The translations under genes were made by a program, and so were the position numbers. 64,000 nt of DNA from an uncultured Collinsella sp. (GTDB lineage Bacteria; Actinomycetota; Coriobacteriia; Coriobacteriales; Coriobacteriaceae), in assembly GCA_902479065.1 (NCBI GenBank), contig CABSNM010000002.1:124001-188000 (forward strand), read 5' to 3'. This document shows, piece after piece, positions 1 through 8,395 of the stretch (positions within the stretch are counted from its first letter, which is position 1; each line of letters opens with the position of its first letter). The notes beneath the pieces were generated by a model that was not told the origin of the DNA, did no database searches, and saw only the letters and a program-made list of their open reading frames with translations.

Positions 1-269
1 CCGAGCTCGAGAAGAACGGCATCCTCAAGGAGATTGGCGACCAAAAGTGCTCCATCAACCGCTCCAAGGGTCTTGGTGAGAACGACCCGGACATGATGTG
101 GCTCACCACCATGAACCCCGAGACGCGTCGCCTGATCAAGGTGGAGCCCGAGGACGTCACCAAGATGGAGACCATGTTCAATCTGTTGCTGGGCAACGAC
201 GAGGCGGGCCGCAAGCGCCATATCTCCGAGCACGGCAAGGAATACCTGGACCAGCTGGACCTGCAGTAG
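1..269 (+). CDS. Type II topoisomerase subunit B (ParE/GyrB), C-terminal end only
   Basis: Open at the window's left edge and read in frame 3; only about 89 C-terminal residues are present. They carry the RSKGLGENDP segment and the TTMNPETRRL stretch that end the TOPRIM/C-terminal region of GyrB and ParE. The protein is the ATPase/TOPRIM half of an ATP-dependent type II topoisomerase that changes DNA supercoiling or unlinks daughter chromosomes. The A subunit follows 45 bp downstream on the same strand, so the two are probably co-transcribed. The fragment cannot separate ParE from GyrB; the divergent A subunit favours a ParE-like assignment. Confidence 0.9.
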   Translation, partial: ELEKNGILKEIGDQKCSINRSKGLGENDPDMMWLTTMNPETRRLIKVEPEDVTKMETMFNLLLGNDEAGRKRHISEHGKEYLDQLDLQ

Positions 270-314
270 CAGCAAATCGATAACGACGGCCCATAAGAAG
301 TTCAAGAGGAAATC

Positions 315-2555
315 GTGGCAAAGAAGAAGACGAAGAACCAGCCAAAGAAAAAGCAGGTCAACGCCGAGAACGTTATCGGCCTGCACTCCGAGGTCACCGA
401 CCAGCCGATCACGCAGACGCTCGAAGTCAACTACATGCCCTATGCCATGAGCGTCAACGTCTCGCGTGCGTTCCCCGAGATTGACGGCTTTAAGCCGTCG
501 CACCGCAAGCTGCTCTACACCATGTACAAGATGGGTCTGCTCAAGGGCGAGCGCCAGAAGAGCGCCAACATCGTGGGCCAGACCATGAAGCTCAACCCGC
601 ACGGCGATGCCGCGATCTACGAGACGATGGTGCGCCTGGCGACGGGCAACGAAGCGCTGCTTGCGCCCTTCGTGGAGTCGAAGGGCAACTTTGGCAAGTA
701 CTATTCGGGCGACCTGAGCTACGCCGCCTCGCGTTACACCGAGGCCAAGCTCTCCCCCATCAGCGCCGAGATCTTCAAGGACATCGACAAGGACCCGGTC
801 GACTTCGTCGACAGCTACGACGGCGCCATGAAGGAGCCACGCCTGCTGCCCACCACGTTCCCCAATATCCTCGTCTCAGCCAACAAGGGCATCGGTGTCG
901 CCATGGCGTCCGACATCTGCGGCTTCAACCTCAACGAGGTCTGCACTGCCACAATGCACTACCTGCAGGACCCCGACTGCGACCTGCTCGAGTACATGCC
1001 CATGCCCGACTTCTCGACCGGCGGCGAGATCATCTACCGCCGCGAGGAGATGGAAAAGATTATCGAGACCGGCCTTGGCAGCTTCCAGATTCGCTCCCGC
1101 TGGCGTTGGATCCCCGAAGAGCGCATCATCGAGGTCTATGAGATCCCCTACACCACCAAAACCGATGTCATCATCGAGCGCATCGTCAAGCTCTCCAAGG
1201 AGGGCAAGGTCAAAGAGATCGCCGACATCCGCGACGAGACCGACCTCTCGGGCTTGCGCATCGCCATCGACCTTAAGCGCGGCGTCGACCCCGACAAGCT
1301 CATGGCCAAGCTCTATCGCTCGACCACGCTGCAGGATTCGTTCTCGTGCAACTTTAACGTGCTCGTCGACGGCTATCCCCGTGTTATGGGCGTGCGCCAG
1401 ATCTTGCACGAGTGGGTCAAATGGCGTATTGAGTCCACGCGTCGCCGCATTAACTTTGACCTGGGCAAAAAGTCCGAGCGCCTGCACCTGCTGCACGGCC
1501 TCGAGGCAATCTTGCTCGACATCGACAAGGCCATCGCCATCATCCGTGGCACCAAGCTCGAGGCCGAGGTCGTGCCCAACCTTATGAAGGGTTTCGACAT
1601 CGACGAGACCCAGGCCGAGTTTGTTGCCGAGCTCAAGCTCCGCAACATTAACGAAGAGTATATCCTCAACCGCACCAAGGACATCGCCAAGCTTGAGAGC
1701 GAGATTGCCGAGCTTGAGGAGATCCTCTCCAGCGAGGAGAACATCAAGAAGGTCATCAGCGACGAGCTGGCCGCGGTCAACAAGAAATATGTGATGCCGC
1801 GTCGCACGGGCAGGATCGAGCCCCATGAGGTTATCGAGGTAAGCTTGGAGCCCGAGGTCGAGGAGTACCCGGTGACCATCATGCTCTCGCGCGATGGCTA
1901 CCTTAAGAAGATGACGGACCGCGTGCTCAAGAAGGCGACCACGCTCAAGTACAAGGACGGCGACAAACCCTTTATCGAGTTCCCGTCCTCCAACACCCAC
2001 GAGCTGCTGGTCTTTACCAACAAGAGCCAGGTGTACAAATGCAAGGTTGCGGCGTTTGAGGACACCAAGTCGGCCCAGCTGGGCTCGTACCTGCCGACCG
2101 ATCTTGAGATGGAACCCGACGAGAGCGTCATCTGGGTCATCGACCCCGAGGACTATAAGGCCGACGTGCTGTTTGTCTTTGAGAACGGCCGCGTGGTGCG
2201 CGTCGCGCTTTCTGGATACGTCACCAAGACCAACCGCAAGCGCCTCAAGAACGCCATCTACGGCGGCAGCAAGCTGCTGTATGCACAGGTGCTCAACACA
2301 GATCGTGACATCGCGCTGGTCTCGAGCGACTACCGCCTGATGAACTTCAACACGTCGCTGCTCAAGACCAAGACGACCACCAACACGCAAGGCATCCAGG
2401 CCTTTACGGCCAAGAAGGGCCGCTCGGTCACCACCGTCGGCACAACCGAAGAGATCCTTGGCGCCGGCGTCTCGGCCGAGAAGTTCACCGCGCAGAGTCT
2501 GCCCTCCGCCGGTGCCCTCATGAAAGAAAACGACATGCCGAGTCTGTTTGACTAG
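315..2555 (+). CDS. Type II topoisomerase subunit A (ParC/GyrA family)
   Basis: A 746-residue protein starting at GTG 315 behind an AAGAGGA ribosome site. The breakage-rejoining domain has the catalytic tyrosine in AASRYTEAKL (about Tyr141) and the quinolone-region stretch NPHGDAAIYE (about 94-103), where GyrA usually has HPHGD. A coiled-coil/tower region rich in Leu, Glu and Lys lies at about 430-540, followed by a C-terminal beta-pinwheel. It cleaves and religates both DNA strands together with the B subunit encoded just upstream. The lysine-rich N-terminus (KKKTKNQPKKK) is a basic extension. At about 750 residues it fits the ParC-like class of Actinobacteria and Firmicutes; the gyrase versus topo IV choice is not settled by sequence alone. 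Confidence 0.93.
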   Translation: MAKKKTKNQPKKKQVNAENVIGLHSEVTDQPITQTLEVNYMPYAMSVNVSRAFPEIDGFKPSHRKLLYTMYKMGLLKGERQKSANIVGQTMKLNPHGDAAIYETMVRLATGNEALLAPFVESKGNFGKYYSGDLSYAASRYTEAKLSPISAEIFKDIDKDPVDFVDSYDGAMKEPRLLPTTFPNILVSANKGIGVAMASDICGFNLNEVCTATMHYLQDPDCDLLEYMPMPDFSTGGEIIYRREEMEKIIETGLGSFQIRSRWRWIPEERIIEVYEIPYTTKTDVIIERIVKLSKEGKVKEIADIRDETDLSGLRIAIDLKRGVDPDKLMAKLYRSTTLQDSFSCNFNVLVDGYPRVMGVRQILHEWVKWRIESTRRRINFDLGKKSERLHLLHGLEAILLDIDKAIAIIRGTKLEAEVVPNLMKGFDIDETQAEFVAELKLRNINEEYILNRTKDIAKLESEIAELEEILSSEENIKKVISDELAAVNKKYVMPRRTGRIEPHEVIEVSLEPEVEEYPVTIMLSRDGYLKKMTDRVLKKATTLKYKDGDKPFIEFPSSNTHELLVFTNKSQVYKCKVAAFEDTKSAQLGSYLPTDLEMEPDESVIWVIDPEDYKADVLFVFENGRVVRVALSGYVTKTNRKRLKNAIYGGSKLLYAQVLNTDRDIALVSSDYRLMNFNTSLLKTKTTTNTQGIQAFTAKKGRSVTTVGTTEEILGAGVSAEKFTAQSLPSAGALMKENDMPSLFD

Positions 2556-2592
2556 GACGACGGCAGCCAAACCGTCATGGTTTTACAAAGCA

Positions 2593-2633
2593 GCGGGGCC
2601 CGGAGCGCAGCAACATCGCGCTCCGGGCCCCGC
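2593..2633 (+). terminator. Strong hairpin after the topoisomerase operon
   Basis: A perfect 16-bp inverted repeat (2593-2608 and 2618-2633) with a 9-nt loop lies 38 bp after the topoisomerase A stop. It is GC-rich but not followed by a T run, so it may terminate inefficiently or need Rho. Confidence 0.75.
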
Positions 2634-2712
2634 TCGTTGCGACGTAGTCGGAATAACAGAACTCCCCGTTTTTCACTCCTGCAATCCCGCGGCACAAGAC
2701 ATGTTAAACCGT

Positions 2713-2767
2713 TAGCAAAACTTGCAAAAATTAGCAAAACTTGCAAAAACTAGCAAAACCTGCAAAG
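2713..2767 (+). repeat. Three tandem 19-bp direct repeats
   Basis: The unit TAGCAAAACTTGCAAAAAY begins at 2713, 2732 and 2751 with exact 19-bp spacing; the third copy is slightly diverged (CCTGC). The array runs into the broken ATPase at 2741. It could be iterated binding sites or replication-slippage expansion. Confidence 0.8.
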
Positions 2768-3243
2768 GGGCCACCATGGATCGCAGCAAATGTCTCCGCC
2801 ATGCCAGGCATGCTCGAAGATATTATCGAGCGAACCAAAGAAGCCGCAGATAGCTACCTCTCACAGCCTCACGCGCGCATAAACGGTGTTCAAATTGGCC
2901 CAGTGGGCATCGATTGGACATATGCTCAAGAGGCTCAGGGCAACTGGCGCACGCGCATGAATGGCGTCTTCAGGCAACTCGAGAAGCATGACGTCGGGCT
3001 TCTCTCGAAACGACCTATCGGGAGCTTTCCGATAAAGACATTGAGTTTTTGCTCGCGATGCTGCCCGATTCTGGCCCCAGCAGGGTCTCGGAGATAGCCA
3101 AACGCATGGGCGTCGCCAGCAACTACGCAAGCCAATACAAACGCCGCCTCCTGGAGGACGGCGTCATTGGAGAGCGCGGGCGTGGTCTCGTTGGCTTTGA
3201 CATTCCCGCGTTCAGGGAATTCTTGAACGAGAAGGCGTTTTAG
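2741..3243 (+). pseudogene. Broken AAA-type ATP-binding protein
   Basis: Two reading frames together look like pieces of one AAA ATPase with a C-terminal winged helix. The first (from 2741) has GPPWIAANVSAMPGMLEDII and WRTRMNGVFRQLEKHDVGLL. The second (ending 3243) has TYRELSDKDIEFLLAML, then a winged-helix segment with ASQYKRRLLEDGVIGERGRG. The P-loop N-terminus is missing and the middle of the ATPase, where the Walker B and sensor region should follow DVGLL, is deleted. The frame changes at about 2998-3002. It is judged a non-functional relic; family assignment is from remembered conserved stretches. Confidence 0.7.
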
Positions 3244-3270
3244 CACGCCGGAATTGTCCGCGGAAGCATC

Positions 3271-3342
3271 AACGCATGGCAATCAGCATTCCTCTTGGTA
3301 AGGATAGCAAGCATTTTCCACCAACACCGATTGCCATGCGTT
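3271..3342. repeat. 14-bp perfect inverted repeat with 44-nt spacer
   Basis: AACGCATGGCAATC (3271-3284) is repeated in perfect inversion at 3329-3342. It lies between the convergent ATPase relic and the flavoprotein gene. The right arm is followed by TCTTCTTGTCC. It could be a two-sided transcription stop or a miniature mobile-element relic. Confidence 0.7.
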
Positions 3343-3352
3343 CTTCTTGTCC

Positions 3353-3883
3353 TTAGGCGAGCTTGCGAGCGAGCTCTCGCACCTCTTCCAACTTGGGCGA
3401 GGAGGCCATGCTGTCGCGCTCGGTCATGCCGCTAATGGTGACAATGCCCTGGTCCTCCCACTTGCAGTACGCGCATGTGGCCCTATACATAGCAATCGCC
3501 GCATCATAGACGCCCTCGCTGTGGCTATCGAGCAAAAGGGCCGTCTTGGTGAACGGGAAGCCCGTAGCACCGAAGGCGTACAGGCGGTCGATGGCGGCCT
3601 TCTCCTGCGCAGTGATATCAAACCAGTAGATAGGCGAAGCGAAGACAACCATGTCGGCGCCTTTCAGCGGCTCGATCACGTCGGCCATGTCATCCTTCTG
3701 CACGCAAGTGCCCTCATGGGCGAAGCAATACTGGCACCCCAAGCAACCAGCGATCTTTTTGCCGGCAACGCGGATGACCTCGACCGTATGGCCGGCCTCG
3801 CGCGCGGTCTCGGCAAACGCCTCAACCATGGTGTCGGTATTGGCGCCCTTACGCGGACTGCCGCTCAATACAACGATATTCAT
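3353..3883 (-). CDS. NADPH-dependent FMN reductase / iron-sulfur flavoprotein family
   Basis: A 176-residue flavodoxin-fold protein. The N-terminus MNIVVLSGSPRKGANT is the FMN-phosphate binding loop, and FASPIYWFDITAQEKAAIDR is the second flavin-contacting stretch. A compact cysteine cluster CLGCQYC followed six residues later by another Cys fits the CX2CX2CX4-7C pattern of Isf-type flavoproteins, which bind an iron-sulfur cluster, so it may transfer electrons between a reduced carrier and small acceptors. It stands alone on the minus strand. The physiological substrate cannot be told. Confidence 0.85.
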   Translation of the reverse strand: MNIVVLSGSPRKGANTDTMVEAFAETAREAGHTVEVIRVAGKKIAGCLGCQYCFAHEGTCVQKDDMADVIEPLKGADMVVFASPIYWFDITAQEKAAIDRLYAFGATGFPFTKTALLLDSHSEGVYDAAIAMYRATCAYCKWEDQGIVTISGMTERDSMASSPKLEEVRELARKLA

Positions 3884-4119
3884 AGAAATCTCCCTCCCTC
3901 ATGCCGCAGGCGCGCGGCATATTTTTTGTTTTAACCAAAACGTATGGAGTTATTCAATCGCCTCGTTTCAGCTACTCCCACTCGACAATAGGAGCCACTG
4001 GCCAAAAGCCTGTCAACATCAAAACAAGTTTTCAATCTATCGATTCTACGTGAGGCAATGGTCCTCATTTGATACCCGCGCTGTTTGCGCACTAGGGAGC
4101 AAAGGAATCTGGCCGCCGC

Positions 4120-4455
4120 TCAAATAAGATCACCGCCATCTTGCATAAACGACGCCATGTTAAGGTGCCTGATGCCATCCCTCTCCTGCAATAGAGGATC
4201 AAGCGTGAACAAGTAGCGCGGATAACCATCCCTGATGTGGCCGAACGGCCTGTACTCGCGCTCCTCGACGCCTCTGTCGGCAATCGACATAGAGACCTGG
4301 ATGTAGGCGTAAGCATTGCGCCTACGAGCGATGAAGTCACACTCGAGCTTCCCAATACGGCCCACAGAAAGCTCATACCCGCGCGATGCAAGATAGAGGT
4401 AGATCTTCACGTCGGTATATACGCAAGATGCGCCCCCTTTTTTCTCAGCGTCCAT
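4120..4455 (-). pseudogene. C-terminal fragment of a DUF4143-type ATPase
   Basis: The 111-residue frame matches only the C-terminal nuclease-like part of the ATPase-plus-DUF4143 family: YLASRGYELSVGRIGKLECD, then DFIARRRNAYAYIQVSMSI and PRYLFTLDPLLQERDGIRHL. The AAA ATPase domain (about 300 residues) is absent. Upstream sequence does not continue the family, so this is a truncation relic. The start at 4455 is simply the first Met. Confidence 0.7.
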
Positions 4456-4473
4456 TTCATCAGTTATGGGGGT

Positions 4474-4498
4474 GCTTTTTTACATTTTATAAAAAAGC
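4474..4498. terminator. AT-rich hairpin with T/A tracts
   Basis: GCTTTTTTA (4474-4482) and TAAAAAAGC (4490-4498) form a perfect 9-bp stem with a 7-nt loop. T tracts lie within the stem. It could act as a weak bidirectional stop beside the ATPase relic. Confidence 0.4.
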
Positions 4499-4689
4499 GT
4501 ACCGATAACTTATTCCCACTCAGTTTCGAAAATCGAATGGTTTTGAAGTTTCGAAAGCGGCAGGGCACCATGCATAAGGGCATGTTGGGATCCGCACCAG
4601 TAAAACAGGAATTGACTCACGCGAGAAGGCGCCGCCCCGTCGCCTCGATGCGTGCGCCAGGCAGATTAGGTTTGGGGAGTAGAACGGCC

Positions 4690-5006
4690 CTTGCGCGAGG
4701 CGTGAATTGTAATCGATAAAGCCGAGCTTTGAGAACATGCGGTTTATCTCGTCGAACGTTGAATCAACAGGGGCTTGCGCCCCGTCGGCCGACTTGGCGA
4801 CGCCCATGTCCATGATGCCGGGCACAAGTGTGAATGCGCCACGTGGAGGCGAAGGGGTCACCCGAAAGGTTGATGGTAAGCGAGCACCAGAGGTCAAGGT
4901 GGTCCTCGCCTTCCGGGTTTGTGAGGTCGAGGGCGAGTGCCCCTCCCTCGGTCGCGTACAGCGGCGGCAGGCACTCGGCCAGCTCCTCAGTCATAAGCGC
5001 TTGCAT
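4690..5006 (-). pseudogene. Frameshifted unrecognised gene relic (possibly DUF2958-like start)
   Basis: Two minus-strand frames appear to belong together. An ATG at 5006, preceded by GAGGGGAG, opens MQALMTEELAECLPPLYATE and runs to SGDPFAST. Near 4830 the frame changes and sequence such as DSTFDEINRMFSKLGFIDY continues. The first 15 residues recall the N-terminus of DUF2958 proteins found on mobile elements, but the rest does not. Neither half alone is a convincing gene. Confidence 0.3.
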
Positions 5007-5386
5007 GTCCGTCTCCCCTCCAGGCCACGTCGGACCCCTAGAATCTTCGCCCCGCGGGCAAAGCCTCGGCGCGCCCCATGGCATCTCGGCTTTGCCCCCT
5101 GCAATGTCGCGCAGCGGAGACACCACCTGAGACGGATGTCGATGCATCGAACCCGAGACCGGGCGCGGCGGCGGGGAGCCTCTCGCGCGAACAATCTGCT
5201 CGATCCTGCCGCACCCATCTTAAAAAAGTTCGAAAAACGTTCAATCGTACGACATCCGTCGAACAGTCGGGGGTACACACCACTACAGAAGGCCCACGGA
5301 ACGGGGGGGCGAGATGGTCGGCGACGGGCTCAAGGCACTCTCCGGCCCCACGCTCCGCTAGGGAGGGCGTCGGGAGGGAGGCCGTA
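5007..5386. other. Gene-poor stretch, no feature supported
   Basis: Frames here lack a ribosome site or family resemblance. A GTTCGA...TCGAAC inverted pair near 5228-5263 is short and its significance is unknown. The stretch ends in the GGGAGGG ribosome site of the PH-domain gene. Confidence 0.5.
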
Positions 5387-5848
5387 ATGGGTGAGAAGGG
5401 CGAGCGGCCGGAGCGGGTGTTCCCCGGCAGGACAGACCCGTGGTTCATAGCGGCCATGGTGATTGTGGCGGGCGGTTTATCCGCGGCGTGTATCGCGTGT
5501 TTCCTGAGCTCGAGTCCCGCGCTCCTATGGGGCTGGCTCGCGCTGCTGCCCGTCCCGGCCCTCGTGGCCCTGGCCGCCCTTCCCGTCCGCAGCAACCGCC
5601 TCGAGCTCTACGGCGACCGCCTCGTCGTCGTGTACGCTGGGATGCGTTCGGTGATACCCTACGCCCACGTGCGGGGCGTCCGGCGCACCAGGACGCTCTG
5701 GGCGGGGACGGCCAACTCGCTCGACCGCGTCTATATCGAGGCGCCCTACGACGGCGACGCCATCGTCTCGGTGACCGACAACGATGCCCTCGTGGCGGAG
5801 CTCGAGCGTAGGTGCGGCCTGCGGCCCGGCTGCGAACAAGGCAACTAG
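5387..5848 (+). CDS. Membrane protein with bacterial PH domain
   Basis: A 153-residue protein; ATG 5387 is chosen because GGGAGGG lies 8 bp upstream and the hydrophobic helices follow directly. Two membrane segments (about 20-42 and 46-67) form a hairpin. A soluble domain SNRLELYGDRLVVVYAGMRS...NSLDRVYIEAP follows, which fits the bacterial PH fold of the YyaB/DUF1200 type with its characteristic SLDR motif. The PH part is expected on the cytoplasmic face. Function is unknown. The next frame (YjdF-like) overlaps its 3' end. Confidence 0.75.
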   Translation: MGEKGERPERVFPGRTDPWFIAAMVIVAGGLSAACIACFLSSSPALLWGWLALLPVPALVALAALPVRSNRLELYGDRLVVVYAGMRSVIPYAHVRGVRRTRTLWAGTANSLDRVYIEAPYDGDAIVSVTDNDALVAELERRCGLRPGCEQGN

Positions 5849-6275
5849 CTTCGCAGGGCGGCTATCAGCGACTTGCTGCTCATCGTCATATCACGACGGT
5901 CAATTCTGGGTCGGGCTGGCGGAGCACGTCGAGGGCGGAAGGTATGGCGTCGCCCGCATCGTCTTCGGCGCGGAGCCGTCCGATGAGGAGATTCTGCGAT
6001 TCGTTACAAGCGAATGGGAAAAGTTCTCGTTCTTCGGCGACAAGGCCACTGAAACAAGCAAGCCCGCGAAGAACCCCAAGCGGCGCGCTCGCGAGGCAGC
6101 GAAAGCCCTTAAACGGCCCGCGGTGAGCACCAAGGCACAACAGGCGCTCGCGGCACAGCGGGAAGCGATGAAGCGGGAGTCGGCTCAAGCAAGAAGTCAG
6201 CGTCGCGCGGATGAGGCGGAGACGCGCTTCGAGCAGCGAAAGTTGAAGCACAAGCAGAAACATCGCGGGCATTGA
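5784..6275 (+). CDS. YjdF-family protein (DUF2992), start region uncertain
   Basis: From about residue 35 the frame reads YHDGQFWVGLAEHVEGGRYG, VARIVFGAEPSDEEIL, then a Lys/Arg/Ala/Glu-rich helical tail ending KLKHKQKHRGH. This is the YjdF/DUF2992 layout. The family normally starts a few residues before DGQFWVG, but no in-frame ATG, GTG or TTG exists there. The only Met, at 5784, lies inside the PH-domain gene and would add about 35 unrelated residues. Either the native start was lost by a small indel or translation begins within the upstream gene. In other bacteria yjdF is often under an azaaromatic-sensing riboswitch; none is visible here. Its role is unknown. Confidence 0.65.
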   Translation: MPSWRSSSVGAACGPAANKATSFAGRLSATCCSSSYHDGQFWVGLAEHVEGGRYGVARIVFGAEPSDEEILRFVTSEWEKFSFFGDKATETSKPAKNPKRRAREAAKALKRPAVSTKAQQALAAQREAMKRESAQARSQRRADEAETRFEQRKLKHKQKHRGH

Positions 6276-6483
6276 TCGCTATTTGCAGCAAGGCAAACCA
6301 TATACAGCAGCGGCGCCATTTCCACTTGAAGCCGACGCCGCGTAGACGCTGATGGTGACGGCTATGCACGGGCACGGGCGCGCCACCGCACTTCACAACT
6401 TATTTCTCAAGTATTTGGGACGCACACGCGGCGTTCAAAAATGCGGAGCGACTCCGCATGGCTCGAGACTGAGCCGAGGTGCC

Positions 6484-6933
6484 CTACTTCTCGCCCTCCA
6501 GCAGCCCCACGATGCGGTCGATGTCGACGGCAAAGCGAGGCCTTCCCTCGCGCTCGTAGCGGTCGAGGTATGCCTGGCACTCGGAGACAATGCGCTTGGT
6601 GTTGCCATCGATGATGCGCTGGAGCGTCTCGTAGTAGGCCGAGCCCTCGGTCCTGAAGCGGCGCTGGTAGGCCTTGGTTATGGGGAACATCTTGATGTAG
6701 TGGATGCCGTGGCGGCAGCCGGGGCGCGTCGTGGGGCGGGGTGGCAACGCAAAGTACTGGTCTTTGGGCACGTTAGGGGCGATGTTGGAACGCAGCGGCA
6801 CGGCGAAGTCCCTGCGCTTTCCGCGGAAACGCAGCCTCACCACCACGATGCAGGGGCGATTGTGCTTAAGCATGAGCTCGCGGTCGCCCTCGACGAGGTC
6901 GAAGAAGTCCTGGGAGATGGATACGATTTTCAT
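6484..6933 (-). CDS. Putative type III toxin (ToxN/AbiQ/CptN-like endoribonuclease)
   Basis: A 149-residue protein beginning MKIVSISQDFFDLVEGDREL. It has the conserved stretch RRDFAVPLRSNIAPNVPKDQ and then GCRHGIHYIKMFPI, a pattern I associate with the ToxN/AbiQ/CptN group, whose members cut RNA and are neutralised by a repeat-containing RNA. Upstream on the same strand lie a promoter-like sequence, a structured leader and a 10-bp GC hairpin directly before the gene. That is the order expected for a type III toxin-antitoxin locus: promoter, antitoxin RNA, terminator, toxin. No clear tandem repeats of the antitoxin are visible, so the assignment to this class is tentative. Confidence 0.6.
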   Translation of the reverse strand: MKIVSISQDFFDLVEGDRELMLKHNRPCIVVVRLRFRGKRRDFAVPLRSNIAPNVPKDQYFALPPRPTTRPGCRHGIHYIKMFPITKAYQRRFRTEGSAYYETLQRIIDGNTKRIVSECQAYLDRYEREGRPRFAVDIDRIVGLLEGEK

Positions 6934-6958
6934 CGGTTACGCCCCCTTCATACGAAGC

Positions 6959-6982
6959 GGGGCCCGCATCGCTGCAGGCCCC
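6959..6982 (-). terminator. Hairpin between leader RNA and ToxN-like gene
   Basis: GGGGCCCGCA (6959-6968) pairs with TGCAGGCCCC (6973-6982), with one mismatch and a 4-nt loop. It sits 26 bp before the toxin start, where type III loci place a leaky terminator that sets the ratio of RNA antitoxin to toxin mRNA. Confidence 0.55.
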
Positions 6983-7075
6983 TACAGGTGGGCGATATTC
7001 TACGCCTTGCGGCACCCCGTCGCCCACGGAGGTTAAACGTACACGTAAGCCGTACTCTGAAAGCCGCGGCTTCCG
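6983..7075 (-). ncRNA. Candidate antitoxin RNA / structured leader
   Basis: This minus-strand transcript would start 7-8 bp after the promoter at 7082-7109. It contains a perfect 7-bp stem (6988-6994 with 7021-7027) enclosing 26 nt, and a self-complementary AAGCCGCGGCTT near its 5' end. The position and structure suit a type III antitoxin, but the expected tandem repeats are not evident. Confidence 0.3.
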
Positions 7076-7081
7076 GCAAGT

Positions 7082-7109
7082 AGTTTATACCACGAAAGGT
7101 CGCTTTCAA
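7082..7109 (-). promoter_or_regulatory. Promoter for the leader/toxin transcript
   Basis: On the minus strand TTGAAA (7104-7109) is followed after 16 bp by TAAACT (7082-7087), or after 14 bp by TATAAA (7084-7089). This gives a reasonable sigma-70 pair upstream of the structured leader. Confidence 0.45.
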
Positions 7110-7162
7110 TGCGCATAGCTCGCAAAATAACACTCGCTGGGCCGTCACCCCTGGCAGTTACC

Positions 7163-7180
7163 CTCCAATCTTCATTGGAG
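7163..7180. repeat. Short perfect hairpin CTCCAAT-CTTC-ATTGGAG
   Basis: A 7-bp stem with a CTTC tetraloop, next to the 3' end of the HsdS relic. It may be that gene's former terminator, although no T tract follows. Confidence 0.5.
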
Positions 7181-7188
7181 TCAGCAGG

Positions 7189-7350
7189 TCAATTCATATA
7201 TTCATAGGGGTTTATCCTACCGTCGGTGAGCGATTTCGTTAGGGTGTCGAAGCGGTCGAGGATGTCGACGACCTTCCGCTGGGTGCCGATGGATGGGGTG
7301 GGAATCTCGACCCTCGATAAGTCCACAGGCGCGGCTTCGATTACCTTTTT
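7189..7350 (-). pseudogene. C-terminal relic of a type I restriction specificity subunit (HsdS)
   Basis: The segment VEIPTPSIGTQRKVVDILDR followed by FDTLTKSLTDG matches the conserved helix that follows a target-recognition domain in HsdS proteins. Everything upstream (both recognition domains) and the rest of the tail are missing. It is unrelated in position to the intact type I system at 48.9-55.7 kb and marks a second, lost restriction locus. Confidence 0.65.
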
Positions 7351-7369
7351 CGGTTTAGCGTATTGCTCT

Positions 7370-7471
7370 TCAGATCCTCGTGGTGTGCTCGTAGCCGCGC
7401 TCCACGAGGAGCCGCTCGGCAACGTCGAGAATCTTCTCGACCGTCTCCTCCGGGTACTTATTGCGTGCCAC
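7370..7471 (-). pseudogene. N-terminal relic of a TetR-family regulator
   Basis: A GTG at 7471 opens VARNKYPEETVEKILDVAER and LLVERGYEHTT, the first helix region of a TetR DNA-binding domain, and then stops at 7370. Only 33 residues remain; the recognition helix and ligand domain are gone. It faces away from the ABC operon at 7667, the usual position of a TetR repressor of such an operon, so it may be that operon's former regulator. Confidence 0.6.
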
Positions 7472-7666
7472 GGGCACCTCCGTCCTTGCTATTGCGATAA
7501 ACATACCATGAGTGGCGTACGGGTCGAGAAGGGCTGGCGCCAAAAGAGCCCAGCGGCCGTTACAGCTTCGTTAGAAACGCGCCCCACCATGGATGGTGAA
7601 CCCGAAAGGTAAGGCGCGCGGGCACGGCGACTCGGCCCGCGCGCCCGGAAGAGAAAGGACGAACCC

Positions 7667-8391
<725 letters not shown>

Positions 8392-8395
<4 letters not shown>

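Noticed and set aside
876..2570. Long minus-strand open frame of 564 codons opposite the topoisomerase A gene
   Set aside because: It is the antisense shadow of a strongly conserved gene; no ribosome site and no family resemblance.
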